Source: Chlamydiota bacterium (GTDB lineage: Bacteria; Chlamydiota; Chlamydiia; Chlamydiales; SM23-39). From it: 6,502 nucleotides of DNA. Position 1 is the first letter of the stretch; every line of letters begins with the position of its first letter. The notes beneath the pieces are model-generated. The model worked only from the letters and a program-made list of their open reading frames with translations. It was not told where the DNA came from and searched no databases. Shown here in pieces: positions 5,706-6,502 of this stretch. The DNA is taken from NCBI GenBank assembly GCA_021772195.1, contig JAJFML010000117.1, positions 1 to 6,502 on the forward strand, given 5' to 3'. A program made the position numbers and the translations under genes.

Positions 5706-6502
5706 GACATAGGGCATAATCCCCCCATGCTCATAATAGTCAATTTCAGAAGGCGTGTTAATCGCCAAAGTGAGCGGTAGCTCTTTTGTCCCTGAAGACG
5801 ATTTGATTTCAAGAGTAGCCTGCATACGGGGTTTTAATTCCTTTTCAATACCTTTAATCGTAAAAGTCTCCTCACCTGTGAGACCGAGACTCTTCAAGTC
5901 ATCACCCTCCTGAAATTGAAGCGGTACTACACCCATCCCAATCAGGTTACTGCGGTGAATTCGTTCAAAGCTCGTTGCAATGACTGCCTGGACGCCTAGA
6001 AGAAGTGTACCTTTCGCAGCCCAATCGCGAGAGGATCCCATTCCATAATCTTTTCCAGCTATAACAATGAGGCTCTGATTTCTCTTTGCATACTCTTCGC
6101 TCGCCTCGAAAATCGTCATCACTTTTTTCTCGGGAAAGATCTTGGTATACCCGCCCTCTTTTCCATCTGCTAGAAGGTTTTGAATACGAACATTTCCAAA
6201 GGTGCCTCGCATCATCACATTGTGATTGCCACGCCTCGATCCATAGCTGTTAAAATCCTTTCTAAGAATACCTTTCTCTTTTAAGTATTGCCCCGCTGGA
6301 GACTCTTCTCGAAAGGCGCCTGCAGGAGAGATATGGTCGGTAGTCACTGAATCTCCCAAGAAGGCAAGCGGTCTAAGGTCTTTTAACTCTCTCTCTCTTC
6401 TGACATCTAAGCTAAAATCATTGAAATAGGGAGGATGTTGGATGTAGGTGCTCATTTCATCCCAAGGGTAAGTTGCGCCTTTAATAGGATCAATTTCCTT
6501 CC
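5670..6502 (-). CDS. acnA: Aconitate hydratase A, C-terminal part (5' end outside window)
   Basis: The minus-strand frame is open to the window edge; 276 residues are visible, roughly the last third of an enzyme normally near 900 residues. The internal ATG at 6455 is not the start: upstream codons read [15 protein letters not shown], continuing the family pattern into [10 protein letters not shown]. This is the linker and swivel domain of the AcnA/IRP type: [13 protein letters not shown] (about 49-61 of the visible part), [20 protein letters not shown], the substrate-binding loop [13 protein letters not shown] with the Ser-Arg pair (156-158), and [20 protein letters not shown]. The enzyme interconverts citrate and isocitrate via cis-aconitate in the TCA cycle, in the cytoplasm. 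The [4Fe-4S] cysteines would be in the missing N-terminal part. Its presence argues for a citrate-side TCA cycle, which Chlamydia trachomatis lacks but environmental chlamydiae and Legionella have. The last 12 codons overlap waaC in convergent orientation, and no terminator separates them. Confidence 0.95.
   Translation of the reverse strand, partial: KEIDPIKGATYPWDEMSTYIQHPPYFNDFSLDVRRERELKDLRPLAFLGDSVTTDHISPAGAFREESPAGQYLKEKGILRKDFNSYGSRRGNHNVMMRGTFGNVRIQNLLADGKEGGYTKIFPEKKVMTIFEASEEYAKRNQSLIVIAGKDYGMGSSRDWAAKGTLLLGVQAVIATSFERIHRSNLIGMGVVPLQFQEGDDLKSLGLTGEETFTIKGIEKELKPRMQATLEIKSSSGTKELPLTLAINTPSEIDYYEHGGIMPYVLRKLIQKHKPS

Noticed and set aside
1..6502. tRNA or rRNA genes, CRISPR arrays, insertion sequences
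   Set aside because: I saw no cloverleaf-like segment, spaced direct repeats, transposase motifs or terminal inverted repeats in the window.

Overview
This window comes from a moderately AT-rich bacterial chromosome with short intergenic gaps. The gene mix points to a Gram-negative organism that lives inside eukaryotic cells. There is an LPS core heptosyltransferase, an MHS/ProP-type transporter of the kind that is expanded in amoeba-associated bacteria, an aconitase, and a protein kinase that looks eukaryotic (CMGC type). An environmental chlamydia or a Legionella/Coxiella-like organism would fit. The sequence alone does not decide between them, and no rRNA or tRNA marker is present.

Layout. 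(1) Positions 3-1948, plus strand: the 3' part of a PAP2-superfamily membrane phosphatase, translationally coupled (ATGA overlap) to a 12-TM MHS-family major facilitator. (2) Positions 1949-2179: a convergent spacer with a small hairpin and a short hydrophobic out-of-frame segment that may be the decayed tail of a second transporter copy. (3) Positions 2180-4559, minus strand: an unrecognised exported helical protein, then, after a clear intrinsic terminator and a near-consensus promoter, a CMGC-like Ser/Thr kinase with an extra C-terminal region. (4) Positions 4650-5705, plus strand: waaC, heptosyltransferase I. (5) Positions 5670-6502, minus strand: the C-terminal part of aconitase AcnA, whose 3' end overlaps the 3' end of waaC.

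The metabolic and envelope genes are ordinary: lipid phosphate hydrolysis, solute uptake, LPS inner core and the TCA cycle. They do not form one pathway. The accessory interest lies in the minus-strand pair at 2180-4559. The kinase keeps its ATP-binding and catalytic residues but has a rewired catalytic loop (HFDLGPAN instead of HRDLKPxN), the CMGC-like YYRAPE segment, a basic N-terminal patch and an unassigned C-terminal region. It looks like a gene of eukaryotic ancestry that could act on host proteins. Its neighbour is a secreted or periplasmic protein with no recognisable family.
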